Shown here piece by piece: positions 35,558 to 44,329 of a stretch of 64,000 bases of DNA. Source of the stretch: Chitinophagales bacterium (GTDB lineage Bacteria; Bacteroidota; Bacteroidia; Chitinophagales; CAIOSU01); the NCBI GenBank assembly GCA_040877935.1, contig JBBDNB010000057.1, positions 1 to 64,000 on the forward strand, written 5' to 3'. The translations under genes were made by a program, and so were the position numbers. Positions within the stretch are counted from its first letter, which is position 1. Every line of letters begins with the position of its first letter. The notes under the pieces were generated by a model, which saw nothing but the letters and a program-made list of their open reading frames with translations, searched no databases and was not told where the DNA came from.

Positions 35558-35643
35558 GTTTTTAAATTGGTGGTGCAAAAATACGCAGCATTTTTAGCTT
35601 TCCAAAACTTTACTGAAAAATATTTTTTCACCTGCATAAAGTT

Positions 35644-35651
35644 TAAGTTTG
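35644..35651 (+). promoter_or_regulatory. Candidate -7 promoter box for gapA-pgk
   Basis: TAAGTTTG matches TAnnTTTG and would give a leader of ~70 nt before gapA. The -33 side has only a T-run (35623-35628). Confidence 0.4.
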
Positions 35652-35727
35652 CAAATGAAAAAACGGAACGCAATGCTTCGCTTTATAAGCAGGTTTTATA
35701 AAATTCCAACTATCAAAATTAAAAACA

Positions 35728-36738
35728 ATGAGAAAGACTAGAGTAGCGATAAATGGATTTGGGAGAATAGGCAGATTGATTTTCAGGATGCTTTCCCAAA
35801 AAGAGGATGTAGAGTTGGTTGCTGTAAATGATTTGACAGGCAATGCCCTATTGGCACACCTGCTAAAATACGATACGGCACACGGCACATTTGATGCAGA
35901 GCTTGGTTTTGATGATGACAATATTTACTGCAATGGAATCAAAGTGGCTGCATCTGCTACACGAAATCCAGAGGAATTGCCATGGAAAGCCTTAGATATT
36001 GATGTGGTTTTTGAGTGCACGGGTATTTTTAGAACACGAGAAGGCTCTGAAAAACATTTGAAAGCAGGGGCGAAAAAAGTATTGATTTCTGCTCCCGCAA
36101 AAGGCGGTGATGTACCAATGGTGGTGTTGGGCGTCAACGAATCCATCTTAAAACCAGAGGATAAGATCATTTCCAATGCCAGTTGTACTACCAATTGCTT
36201 GGCGCCAATGGCTCAGGTTTTGAATGAAAAATTCGGAATTAAAAAAGGCTTTGTAACGACCATCCACGCTTATACTGCCGATCAAAATTTACAGGACGGC
36301 CCCCACAGTTCCGATTTTCGCAGGGCAAGGGCGGCCGCTGCCAATCTAGTTCCCACTACTACCAATGCTGCCAAGGCCGTGGAAAAAGTAATGCCCGAAC
36401 TCAACGGAAAACTTTTTGCCTCTGCAGTGCGCGTTCCGGTTTTGGATGGTTCATTAACAGAGCTGAATTGCGTATTGAACAAAGAGGTAACGGTAGAGGA
36501 AATAAACAATGCCTTTAAAGCTTCGGCAGAAGGAAATCTAAAAGGAATCTTGCAGTATGAGGAAGCTCCATTGGTTTCCAGCGATATTGTAGGCAATCCT
36601 TATTCCACTATTTTTGATGCGCAATTGACACAATCCAGCGGGGATTTTATTAAAATTGTGGCGTGGTACGACAATGAATATGGATATGCCAGCAGAATGG
36701 TGGATCTTTTGGAGTATCTCAATAAAATAGAATCGTAA
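35728..36738 (+). CDS. gapA: Glyceraldehyde-3-phosphate dehydrogenase
   Basis: 336 aa glycolytic enzyme: glyceraldehyde-3-phosphate + NAD+ + phosphate to 1,3-bisphosphoglycerate. Rossmann start INGFGRIGRLIFRML, catalytic cysteine in SNASCTTNCLAP, and NNEYGY-like WYDNEYGYASRMVDL near the end are all intact. It is followed 50 bp downstream by pgk, the next step of the pathway. Confidence 0.97.
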   Translation: MRKTRVAINGFGRIGRLIFRMLSQKEDVELVAVNDLTGNALLAHLLKYDTAHGTFDAELGFDDDNIYCNGIKVAASATRNPEELPWKALDIDVVFECTGIFRTREGSEKHLKAGAKKVLISAPAKGGDVPMVVLGVNESILKPEDKIISNASCTTNCLAPMAQVLNEKFGIKKGFVTTIHAYTADQNLQDGPHSSDFRRARAAAANLVPTTTNAAKAVEKVMPELNGKLFASAVRVPVLDGSLTELNCVLNKEVTVEEINNAFKASAEGNLKGILQYEEAPLVSSDIVGNPYSTIFDAQLTQSSGDFIKIVAWYDNEYGYASRMVDLLEYLNKIES

Positions 36739-36788
36739 AATTCAGTCCCCAAATTATTTCCAATAAACAACAATATTAAGGCAACTCA

Positions 36789-37979
36789 ATGGAATTCAAA
36801 AAAATTGATTTTAAGGATAAAAAAGTATTGCTAAGAGTAGATTTCAATGTTCCGCTCAACGATAAATATGAGATCACGGACGATACGCGAATCAGAAGGT
36901 CATTGCCGACTATTCAGCACATATTAAAATCAGAAGGCTCCGTAATTGTGATGTCCCATTTGGGCAGGCCTAAGAATGGGCCAGAGGATAAATTTTCCAT
37001 GCGCCATTTGTTAAATCATTTAGAGCATTTGCTGCATAAAGATGTTTTGTTCAGCAATGGCTGTGTTGGTTCCGATGCTAAGGAAAAAGCTGTTTCGCTT
37101 CGCCCGGGAGAGGTGTTGCTGCTGGAAAATACGCGATTTTACCCAGGAGAAACCAAAGGCGATATTGAGTTTGCTGAGAAATTGGCAAGTCTTGGGGATA
37201 TTTATATCAATGATGCATTTGGAACAGCGCATAGAAAACACGCCTCTACTGCTGTTGTAGCCGACTATTTTCCTGCCGACAAAAAAGGCTTTGGATTATT
37301 GATGGAAGCAGAAATCAATAATGCGGAAAAAGTAATAAGCAACCCTGAAAAGCCATTTACGGCAATTATTGGCGGGGCGAAAGTTTCGGATAAAATTTCA
37401 ATCATTGAAAATTTGCTGGACAAAGTCGATCACTTGATTATTGGCGGGGGGATGGCCTATACTTTTATTCGTGCCAAGGGCGGCTCTACTGGAAATTCCC
37501 TTGTTGAAGAAGATAAAATAGAATTGGCAGCCAATTTGCTAAAAAAAGCAGCCGAAAAAGGAGTGGAAATCCTTCTGCCGGAAGATTCGCTTGTGGCAGA
37601 TAAATTTGACAACAATGCCAAAAGGGAAATACAGCCCAGCGATGCCATCAAGGCTAAGGGCATGGGATTGGACATTGGCCCCAAAGCCATGGAAGCCTAT
37701 TCAAAAGTCATTCAAAATTCCAAGACCATTTTGTGGAACGGCCCCATGGGCGTGTTTGAAATGAGCAATTTTCAGCGTGGCACATTGAGCATTGCTCAGG
37801 CAATAGCTAAAGCAACTGAAAGCGGAGCTTTTTCGCTAGTAGGTGGAGGCGATTCCGTAGCTGCAGTAGTGAAATTTGGCTTTGAAAACAAAGTGAGCTA
37901 TGTATCTACAGGTGGCGGTGCAATGCTGGAGTTTTTCGAAGGAAAGGAATTGCCAGGACTTGTTGCTGTTAGGGCTTGA
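36789..37979 (+). CDS. pgk: Phosphoglycerate kinase
   Basis: 396 aa, transfers phosphate from 1,3-bisphosphoglycerate to ADP. Signatures: KVLLRVDFNVPLND at the N-terminus, MSHLGRPKNG, FYPGETKGD, GGAKVSDKI, NGPMGVFEM and the C-terminal GGGDSVAAV...STGGGAMLEFFEG. Normal length, no defects. Paired with gapA. Confidence 0.98.
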   Translation: MEFKKIDFKDKKVLLRVDFNVPLNDKYEITDDTRIRRSLPTIQHILKSEGSVIVMSHLGRPKNGPEDKFSMRHLLNHLEHLLHKDVLFSNGCVGSDAKEKAVSLRPGEVLLLENTRFYPGETKGDIEFAEKLASLGDIYINDAFGTAHRKHASTAVVADYFPADKKGFGLLMEAEINNAEKVISNPEKPFTAIIGGAKVSDKISIIENLLDKVDHLIIGGGMAYTFIRAKGGSTGNSLVEEDKIELAANLLKKAAEKGVEILLPEDSLVADKFDNNAKREIQPSDAIKAKGMGLDIGPKAMEAYSKVIQNSKTILWNGPMGVFEMSNFQRGTLSIAQAIAKATESGAFSLVGGGDSVAAVVKFGFENKVSYVSTGGGAMLEFFEGKELPGLVAVRA

Positions 37980-38122
37980 GTTTAAACCTTTGTTTGTAAT
38001 AAGGTGAGTATTTGTCAATACAAAAAATACATTTTCTAGTTTCTTAAAGTATTTGTAGCGGTAGTATTGTCTAAACTTTGATCCCTACCTGATATTTTCA
38101 ACAACTCTTTTGTCTATTTTCG

Positions 38123-38235
38123 CTTCCCAAATCTCATCATTTCGATGCCTTTTGGGAAACAAATATTTTAAAACTATCGCCATAATAGTTTTTATTCCCT
38201 TCCCAAATCTAATTTATTTTGTTACTTTTGGGAAG
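38123..38235. promoter_or_regulatory. Two identically spaced inverted repeats upstream of an ATPase gene
   Basis: CTTCCCAAATCT at 38123-38134 and at 38199-38210 are each followed, after exactly 14 bp, by CTTTTGGGAA (38149-38158; 38225-38235 with one extra G). Arms TTCCCAAA/TTTGGGAA are complementary while the centres differ, as in a double operator. The second ends 13 bp before the ATPase start. Confidence 0.6.
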
Positions 38236-38248
38236 TTAATAATTAAAA

Positions 38249-39661
38249 ATGACAGGAAGAGAATACGAAATTGAAAGGTTGAAAGAATCCCTGGATTCAA
38301 ATGAGTCTGAATTGATAGCGATTTATGGCAGGCGAAGAGTAGGTAAAACCTACCTAATACGCAATGTCTATGGAAAGCATATCAAATTCGAAGTGACAGG
38401 ACTGTATGGAGGTAATAAAGAACAACAGTTAGATATTTTCTTTGGGGAACTGAAAAGAGTATCTAAAAAATTCAGGGAAGAAGATAGGCCCTCTGACTGG
38501 AAACAAGCTTTTGAATTGCTCAAGAAATACATCAATGGTTTAAGAGGAGCTGCAAAAAAAGTAATATTCATTGACGAAATGCCTTGGCTTGATACACACA
38601 AGTCTGATTTTAGAATGTATTTTGGACATTTTTGGAACACATTCTGTGAAAAGAGAGCCGACCTTGTCGTAGTTGTATGTGGCTCGGCCGCGTCATACAT
38701 GGTTCAGAATGTTATATCAAATCAAGGAAGTTTACATGCAAGGCTAACTTATAAGTTGCAAATTAAGCCTTTTACACTATACGAGACAAAAGCTTACTTA
38801 GAAAGTAAAAACATTAAATGGGGACATTATCACATGCTTCACCTGTACATTGCTATGGGGGGTGTGCCGCAATATTTAAGTAAAGTGCGAAAAGGAGAGA
38901 GTGTAGTTCAGGCAATTCAGAGAATGTGTTTTGACGAAAACGGAGACTTGGTAAATGAATTTGAGGAAATTTTTGAATCATTGTTTGTTCATTCATCTTC
39001 ACACATAGCAATAGTCAGAGCCCTTGGCTCACTTGGCAAAGGAGTTGCAAGGGGTGAATTGATAAAAAAATCAGGACAACATGGCGGTGGAGCCTTTACC
39101 AGGGCTTTAACTGAGTTGATTGCATCTGGGTTTGTTTCAAAATATCCTGCATTTGATAAAAAGTCCAAAAAGACATTATATAGGTTATCTGATGAATATT
39201 CTAAGTTCTATTTGAAATACATTGAACCCAATAAGAATCAGGGAGGGAATTTTTGGAAAACAATGTTTCAAAAGCAATCCTATATTTCATGGGCTGGATT
39301 CAATTTTGAAACAATTTGCTTAAAACATGTGCTGCAAATTAAAAAAGCGCTTAAAATAGAGGGGATACATTCTACAAATTCCAATTGGTCTGTTGATGGG
39401 GCTCAAGTTGATCTTGTTATAAAAAGAGATGATAATTGGATAAATCTGTGCGAGATGAAATTCTACAATGCTCAATATAAAATCGGAAAGCAGGAATTAG
39501 AAAACCTAAGGAATAAAATTGCTCAATTCAAGCGCGACACAGGGACGAGGGATGCTGTAGTAATAACTATGGTGACAACCTTTGGTATAGTTCAAAATGC
39601 AAATTACCATGAAATTGTGAATGATGATTTTACTATGGAAATACTCTTTGAAAGAGCATAA
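38249..39661 (+). CDS. AAA-type ATP-binding protein (archaeal ATPase/DUF234 family)
   Basis: 470 aa. N-terminal P-loop ATPase with Walker A AIYGRRRVGKTYLIR, Walker B VIFIDEMPWLD and the sensor-like LVVVVCGSAASYM. A helix-turn-helix-like middle follows (GVARGELIKKSGQHGGGAFT), and the C-terminal part (WAGFNFETICLKHVLQIKKAL ... VDLVIKRDDNWINLCEMKFY) has the D-x-E-x-K-like pattern of a PD-(D/E)XK nuclease-type DUF234 domain. Such genes are scattered, often mobile, with unclear function, perhaps in DNA interaction. A pair of inverted repeats lies directly upstream. Confidence 0.85.
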   Translation: MTGREYEIERLKESLDSNESELIAIYGRRRVGKTYLIRNVYGKHIKFEVTGLYGGNKEQQLDIFFGELKRVSKKFREEDRPSDWKQAFELLKKYINGLRGAAKKVIFIDEMPWLDTHKSDFRMYFGHFWNTFCEKRADLVVVVCGSAASYMVQNVISNQGSLHARLTYKLQIKPFTLYETKAYLESKNIKWGHYHMLHLYIAMGGVPQYLSKVRKGESVVQAIQRMCFDENGDLVNEFEEIFESLFVHSSSHIAIVRALGSLGKGVARGELIKKSGQHGGGAFTRALTELIASGFVSKYPAFDKKSKKTLYRLSDEYSKFYLKYIEPNKNQGGNFWKTMFQKQSYISWAGFNFETICLKHVLQIKKALKIEGIHSTNSNWSVDGAQVDLVIKRDDNWINLCEMKFYNAQYKIGKQELENLRNKIAQFKRDTGTRDAVVITMVTTFGIVQNANYHEIVNDDFTMEILFERA

Positions 39662-39681
39662 TAGTGTAATTCCAGAAAGTG

Positions 39682-40128
39682 ATGAAAGCTGAAAATACTG
39701 AGTTTAAAATTGTACCATACGGCAGTCCCGATTATGATAAAACTGTAGTTTTAAGAGATCTGCTTTTGAGAAAGCCGTTGGGTCTGGAATTTACCAAAGA
39801 AGAATTGGCAAAAGAAGACAAGCACATTCATTGTGCTGCATATTCCAATGGTGAAGCTTTAGCTTGTTTGGTATTGGTTCCGCTAGAAAAGGGGCGCATT
39901 AAAATGCGTCAGGTTTGCACATCAAAAGAATTGCAGGGCAAGGGAGTTGGCAGGCAACTCGCAATATTCAGCGAGCAATATGCTAGGGAAAAAGGGTTCA
40001 AAACAATGGAGTGCAATGCCAGAGCAACGGCTGTTCCTTTCTATGAAAAAATGAACTACAAAGTAGTCAGCGATATCTTCACCGAGGTAGGCATAGATCA
40101 CTATAAGATGGAGAAAGCATTGAGATGA
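39682..40128 (+). CDS. GNAT family N-acetyltransferase
   Basis: 148 aa. The acetyl-CoA binding motif is MRQVCTSKELQGKGVGRQLA (R/Q-x-x-G-x-G/A form QGKGVG), then the FKTMECNARATAVPFYEKMNYKVV block with the usual late strand-helix. The acceptor substrate cannot be predicted; the short form resembles ElaA/PhnO-like GNATs. GTG at 39679 would add one residue. It starts 20 bp after the ATPase stop. Confidence 0.85.
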   Translation: MKAENTEFKIVPYGSPDYDKTVVLRDLLLRKPLGLEFTKEELAKEDKHIHCAAYSNGEALACLVLVPLEKGRIKMRQVCTSKELQGKGVGRQLAIFSEQYAREKGFKTMECNARATAVPFYEKMNYKVVSDIFTEVGIDHYKMEKALR

Positions 40129-40153
40129 TGTTTTCTGCCAAATTAAAAATTGA

Positions 40154-40181
40154 GTAGGGGCGCACGGCCGTGCGCCCCTAC
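40154..40181. repeat. Perfect 28-bp GC-rich palindrome
   Basis: A 14-bp half-site GTAGGGGCGCACGG followed by its exact complement, no spacer, between the GNAT gene and a convergent gene. It matches a palindrome family seen between genes in many phyla (from memory). No T-run adjoins it, so it is a poor terminator. Confidence 0.85.
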
Positions 40182-40246
40182 AAAGTTTTTTAAGCTTAAC
40201 ACCTGATTACTGCCGTCAGGCAAGTTTTGTGGCTAAAAGAAAGAGG

Positions 40247-40681
40247 TTAAGGTAATTCTATCTCAATAAATCCATCCCGATAATTAAATCGAATCTTAAA
40301 ATGTCTAAGAAATTGAACTGTTCCTAATAATGGAGGGGCGCTGTCATGGTCAACACAACTTATTAACTGTGGCTTGCTATTCCACACAGTGTTTTCTCCA
40401 TCGGGGGAAATTAATTCAATATTAAATGTATGCTCCCAACATTCAAGACCTATACCGGCAATACCTTTTGTATTTGTACATTTAGCATTTATATTTTTCA
40501 AATCATGCCCAGTAGCTTCTGCTATAAATCGAGGTAGCATACAGGAATCTGCGCCAGTATCCAACAAGGCATTAACTTCAATATGTCTGTTTGTGATAGG
40601 ATTTATAAATCTTACTGGGACAAAAGGCCTAATATGACCATTGGAATAATTTGTAAAGGGGTATATGAGCTTTTTTCCCAA
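40247..40681 (-). CDS. Retropepsin-like aspartic protease domain protein
   Basis: 144 aa single-domain protein. The catalytic motif is NALLDTGADSCMLP (D-T-G), followed by GIAGIGLECWEHTFNIEL flap-like strands and PLLGTVQFLRHFKIRFNY, the conserved L-G-x-x-x-[FL] end of pepsin-like single lobes. Such proteins act as dimers; targets are unknown. It overlaps no gene but sits 11 bp downstream of a small gene on the same strand, likely forming a two-gene unit. Confidence 0.8.
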   Translation of the reverse strand: MGKKLIYPFTNYSNGHIRPFVPVRFINPITNRHIEVNALLDTGADSCMLPRFIAEATGHDLKNINAKCTNTKGIAGIGLECWEHTFNIELISPDGENTVWNSKPQLISCVDHDSAPPLLGTVQFLRHFKIRFNYRDGFIEIELP

Positions 40682-40692
40682 AACAATTTGCT

Positions 40693-40881
40693 TTAAAAAA
40701 TATAGGTGGAATCCTTTTTAGGAACAAAACTTAAAATGTAATTCACTCCAGTTTTTTTTGCCTTTTTTATAACTTCTTGCGGAGTTTTACCTTCAGCAAT
40801 TATTTTTGAATTGTCCTTTACATTCACTGCAATCCATCTTGAATCTGGGTTTTTCGGATTGATGTTTAATGTGGCTGTCAT
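40693..40881 (-). CDS. Small protein, DUF5678-like, upstream of retropepsin gene
   Basis: 62 aa from MTATLNINPK; the frame is open 24 codons further upstream but that part is unlike a coding start. The core SRWIAVNVKDNSKIIAEGKT then PQEVIKKAKKTGVNYILSFVPK reads 'W-[IV]-A-[VL]-x ... G-x-[ST]-x-x-E-[VA]-x-x-x-A-x-x-x-G', the pattern of DUF5678 proteins, which often precede retropepsin-like genes. Function unknown; an adaptor or antitoxin-like partner is possible. Confidence 0.65.
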   Translation of the reverse strand: MTATLNINPKNPDSRWIAVNVKDNSKIIAEGKTPQEVIKKAKKTGVNYILSFVPKKDSTYIF

Positions 40882-41207
40882 AATGTTAAGGTATTGACTA
40901 TGAAATAATTGTTTTGTGCTGTTTGTAATGTAAACGTATAAATTAAGGTTCAAACTTAATCCGTAAGATAAAAATTTTTTAATGAAGGTGATTGTTTAAA
41001 TGCTCAGAATTTAACAGACCAATCTTCCGCCTTACTACAGTTAGCTAAATTATAAAAAAATGATTTATAAAGCTCCCCCATGCCACCATTTTTACTTGAA
41101 TTACATCTTAGTTTTATTTAGCTTTATGGAAGGTCAATTTGCAAGCTAAAGCTTATTGGCTCTTGCTTTATAAAGCATAATTTCTAACACTTTAAATCAA
41201 GCAGTAA
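40882..41207. other. Intergenic stretch between divergent genes
   Basis: AT-rich, no open frame or convincing RNA structure seen; should hold promoters for the retropepsin unit (minus) and the hydroxylase gene (plus). Confidence 0.4.
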
Positions 41208-42452
41208 ATGGAAGCCTATCTAATGGTCTTTGCAGTTCCTTTTTTTCTATTATTAATGTTTATTGAATGGGGTGCGGGAAAACTAAAAGGGAAAAACCTT
41301 TATTATTTCCCCGATACGGTTTGTAATCTTCTACTGGGAGTGGGCAGTCAGGCGACAGGTCTTTTCGTAAAAGTAATGTTGTTTTTCATTTACGATATGC
41401 TCTATCGCAATTTTGCCTTTTTTGAAGTCCCCATGTATTGGCTGTATGGCATTCTCTTTTTAATCGCTTTCGATTTTGTCTATTACTGGGCGCATCGCTG
41501 GAGCCACGAAATGAATTTCCTTTGGGGCGCACATATTGTACACCACCAAAGTGAGGAATACAATCTTTCGGTAGCTTTGCGTCAGCCCTGGTTTCACAGT
41601 TTATTGGCATTTTTTCTTTTTGTACCATTTGCATTTATAGGCATTCCCACGATAATGTTCGGAGCAGCTTCGCTATTTATTACTTTGTACCAATTTTGGA
41701 TCCATACCAAAGCCATTGATAGATTGCCCAAGTGGTTTGAATTTGTATTCAATTCACCGACCCACCACCGTGTACACCATGCGCGCGATCCCAAGTACAT
41801 CGATAAAAACCATGCGGCTTTTTTGATCATTTGGGACAGAATATTTGGAACCTTTAGGGAGGAGGAAGAAGAGCCGGTTTATGGCATTACCAAACAGTTT
41901 GCTTCCTGGAATCCCGTATGGGCCAATTTCCACCATTATTTCGATATGTGGGCATTGTTTAAAAAACTGGATTCTTGGAAAGATCGATTGTTGCTGCCTT
42001 TCAGAGGTCCTGGATGGCGACCTGAAAGTATGGGAGGGGAGATGGCCATTCCCGAAGTCGATAAAGAAAATGTACAATTATTCCGCACGCCATTTTCCAA
42101 AAACATAGCCGCTTATGTAGGAGTGCAATTGCTTTTGCTCATTGCCGGACTTTCTGCCTATATGGTGTATTTCGATAGCCTCTCGCTCTTTTTCAAATTG
42201 GAATTGTTTGCATTGATTGTGCTTACAACGCTTATTTGCGGAGCTATTTTAGAGCAAAAAAAGTGGGTGATTTTGATGGAAAGAGCCAGGTTGCTCATTG
42301 CTGGCATTAGTCTGATTTTCCTTTACAAAATATATTTTGAAAACTGGTACATCATCATGTTTACTTCATGTGTGGTGGTATTTATAATGTTCAATACTTG
42401 GTTGGCACTCTACCGCTACCAAGAATATAAACGCACCGGATCAATGGTGTAA
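41208..42452 (+). CDS. Sterol desaturase/fatty acid hydroxylase family protein
   Basis: 414 aa integral membrane di-iron enzyme. Histidine boxes HRWSH, HIVHH and later HRVHHARD, with a lone His at HTKAID, match the fatty acid hydroxylase superfamily. The C-terminal third carries several additional membrane helices beyond the ~280-aa core, a form often seen in Bacteroidota. Likely oxidises a lipid or carotenoid-type substrate using O2; the exact one is unknown. A terminator follows. Confidence 0.87.
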   Translation: MEAYLMVFAVPFFLLLMFIEWGAGKLKGKNLYYFPDTVCNLLLGVGSQATGLFVKVMLFFIYDMLYRNFAFFEVPMYWLYGILFLIAFDFVYYWAHRWSHEMNFLWGAHIVHHQSEEYNLSVALRQPWFHSLLAFFLFVPFAFIGIPTIMFGAASLFITLYQFWIHTKAIDRLPKWFEFVFNSPTHHRVHHARDPKYIDKNHAAFLIIWDRIFGTFREEEEEPVYGITKQFASWNPVWANFHHYFDMWALFKKLDSWKDRLLLPFRGPGWRPESMGGEMAIPEVDKENVQLFRTPFSKNIAAYVGVQLLLLIAGLSAYMVYFDSLSLFFKLELFALIVLTTLICGAILEQKKWVILMERARLLIAGISLIFLYKIYFENWYIIMFTSCVVVFIMFNTWLALYRYQEYKRTGSMV

Positions 42453-42476
42453 ATCAACTGAAACCCAACTATATCA

Positions 42477-42509
42477 AGCGGTATTCTCTCTGAGGATGCC
42501 GCTTTTTTT
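42477..42509 (+). terminator. Rho-independent terminator
   Basis: AGCGGTATTCTC and GAGGATGCCGCT form a 12-bp stem with G-T wobbles around TCT, then TTTTTTT. It isolates the hydroxylase gene from the dcw cluster. Confidence 0.85.
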
Positions 42510-42537
42510 ATGCCCAATGCCAAAATTGGATCGGGGT

Positions 42538-42587
42538 GTGGAAAACTTTTTAAGTACTTATTGTGGGAAAATGTGGAATAAAGTGTA
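42538..42587 (+). promoter_or_regulatory. mraZ box: MraZ-box-like direct repeats upstream of mraZ
   Basis: GTGGG (42563-42567), GTGGA (42573-42577) and GTGTA (42583-42587) recur at exact 10-bp spacing, with another GTGGA at 42538-42542. MraZ is known to bind three short TGGGA-type repeats separated by 5 bp ahead of its own gene, so autoregulation is likely. Confidence 0.65.
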
Positions 42588-42630
42588 CTAAAACTCTAAC
42601 TTTATACTTATATTGGTATAAAACAGAGAC

Positions 42631-43095
42631 ATGTCAGGTTTTTTAGGTGAACATATTTGCAAGTTGGATTCAAAGGGGAGGCTCAAAGTGCCTTCGGCTT
42701 TGAAGAAGCAATTTGCGCCTGAAATCAACGGCCGCTTTGTGATCAATAGGGGTTTTGAGCAATGCCTGACATTGTACCCTTTTGATGAATGGCAGCGCAT
42801 TTCTGCACGTGTCAATAAGCTGAATACATTCGAAAAGAAGAAAAGGGAATTCAAAAGATATTTCTACCGGGGCGCTACGGAATTGGTGCTCGATTCAAGT
42901 GATCGGCTATTGTTGCCAAAGCATTTGATGGACTATGCGGGAATTGAAAAGGAAATGATTTTGACCTCCCAAAACAATATGATAGAAGTCTGGAATCCGA
43001 AACGATACGAAGATTTAATGGCCATTGACTCTGATGAGTTTGCGGATTTAGCAGAAGAAGTAATGGGTGATTTGGATGAAAATTCAGATGACTGA
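42631..43095 (+). CDS. mraZ: Transcriptional regulator/cell division protein MraZ
   Basis: 154 aa with two SpoVT/AbrB-like halves: LGEHICKLDSKGRLKVPSAL and TELVLDSSDRLLLPKHLMDY, and the D-x-K-G-R-[LV]-x-[IVL]-P motif in the first. MraZ represses the dcw operon through repeats in its promoter. The stop overlaps the rsmH start (TGATG). Confidence 0.95.
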   Translation: MSGFLGEHICKLDSKGRLKVPSALKKQFAPEINGRFVINRGFEQCLTLYPFDEWQRISARVNKLNTFEKKKREFKRYFYRGATELVLDSSDRLLLPKHLMDYAGIEKEMILTSQNNMIEVWNPKRYEDLMAIDSDEFADLAEEVMGDLDENSDD

Positions 43096-43991
43096 TGGAC
43101 TATCATGTGCCAGTGATGCTGAATGAGTGTGTAGAGGCACTGGCTATAAAAAAAGACGGAATCTATGTGGACGTGACCTTTGGAGGAGGCGGTCATTCCA
43201 AAGCGATAGATGCGCAATTGGATGGCGGTAAATTATTTGCTTTTGACCAAGATACGGATGCGCAGAAAAACTGCTGGGATTCTCCGCATTTGAATTTTAT
43301 AAATCAAAATTTTCGACACCTAAAACGCTATTTGAAATTGTACAATGCCATTCCCATACAAGGATTATTTGCTGATTTGGGCATTTCATCGCATCAGATA
43401 GATGTGCCGGAGCGAGGTTTTTCCTTTCGCTACGATGCGGATTTGGACATGCGCATGGGTTCGGCTGAAATATCTGCCGCTGATATTTTGAATACTTATT
43501 CGCCAGAGCAGATTGCAAAAGTGCTGTGGGAATATGGGGAGCTGGGAAATTCCAGAAAATTGGCTGCCGAAATAGTCGCTTTTAGAGGCCAGAAATCCTT
43601 TAAGCGCATCAATGATCTGCTTCAGGTTTTAGAGCCATTTGCCGGTTCCATGCCCAATAAATTTTATGCCAGGGTTTTTCAGACATTGCGCATGGAGGTA
43701 AACCAAGAGCTGGATGCGCTGAAAGAAATGCTGGAGCAATCACTTGAAGTGCTGGATACGGGAGGAAGGTTGGTGGTCTTGAGTTACCATTCCCTGGAAG
43801 ACAGGCTGGTTAAGAACTTTATGAAAACAGGCAGGGTGGATGGTGTGCAGCAAAAAGATTTTTACGGAAATATTGAGCGGCCTTTCAGGGTCATCACTAA
43901 AAAACCAATGCTGCCCTCAAAAGCAGAGGTAAAACGCAATAGCCGCGCAAGGAGTGCAAAATTGAGAATTGCTGAAAAAGTCAAATTATGA
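43095..43991 (+). CDS. rsmH: 16S rRNA (cytosine1402-N4)-methyltransferase RsmH
   Basis: 298 aa SAM-dependent methyltransferase. Start YHVPVMLNECVEAL, SAM motif YVDVTFGGGGHSKAI, then LFADLGISSHQID, SFRYDADLDMRM and LSYHSLEDRLVK are the family blocks. Often called MraW; a usual second gene of dcw clusters. ATGA overlap with ftsL. Confidence 0.97.
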   Translation: MDYHVPVMLNECVEALAIKKDGIYVDVTFGGGGHSKAIDAQLDGGKLFAFDQDTDAQKNCWDSPHLNFINQNFRHLKRYLKLYNAIPIQGLFADLGISSHQIDVPERGFSFRYDADLDMRMGSAEISAADILNTYSPEQIAKVLWEYGELGNSRKLAAEIVAFRGQKSFKRINDLLQVLEPFAGSMPNKFYARVFQTLRMEVNQELDALKEMLEQSLEVLDTGGRLVVLSYHSLEDRLVKNFMKTGRVDGVQQKDFYGNIERPFRVITKKPMLPSKAEVKRNSRARSAKLRIAEKVKL

Positions 43992-44329
43992 ATGGTCCGG
44001 TGAAACATATCATGACGAGTTTCAGGAATTTCAAAATAGATGAAATACTGAGTCTGGAAATCATTCTGCGCAACCTGGGTTATTTCCTCTTTTTGGCTGT
44101 GTTGCTTTTTATATATATCGGAAACACGCACTATTCAGAAAAAACCATTCGAAAAATTGACCGCATGAAGCATGTGCTCAGGGAAGAGCGCTGGCAATAT
44201 ATGACCGCCAAGAATGAATTGATGTTCAATACCAAACAAACAGAATTGGCAGAAAAAGTAAAAAATACAGGACTAAGAGAATTGAATAATCCACCTCAAA
44301 AAATTGTGATCGAGAAAGGTGAATACTAA
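43988..44329 (+). CDS. ftsL: FtsL-like cell division protein
   Basis: 113 aa: short cytoplasmic N-terminus, one membrane helix (YFLFLAVLLFIYIGN), then a coiled-coil (KTIRKIDRMKHVLREERWQY) typical of FtsL in Bacteroidota. FtsL works with FtsB and FtsQ to activate FtsWI. Identification is by topology and position between rsmH and ftsI. Confidence 0.83.
   Translation: MNGPVKHIMTSFRNFKIDEILSLEIILRNLGYFLFLAVLLFIYIGNTHYSEKTIRKIDRMKHVLREERWQYMTAKNELMFNTKQTELAEKVKNTGLRELNNPPQKIVIEKGEY

Noticed and set aside
40154-40181. Palindrome as a terminator between convergent genes
   Set aside because: No T-run follows on either strand at the right distance.
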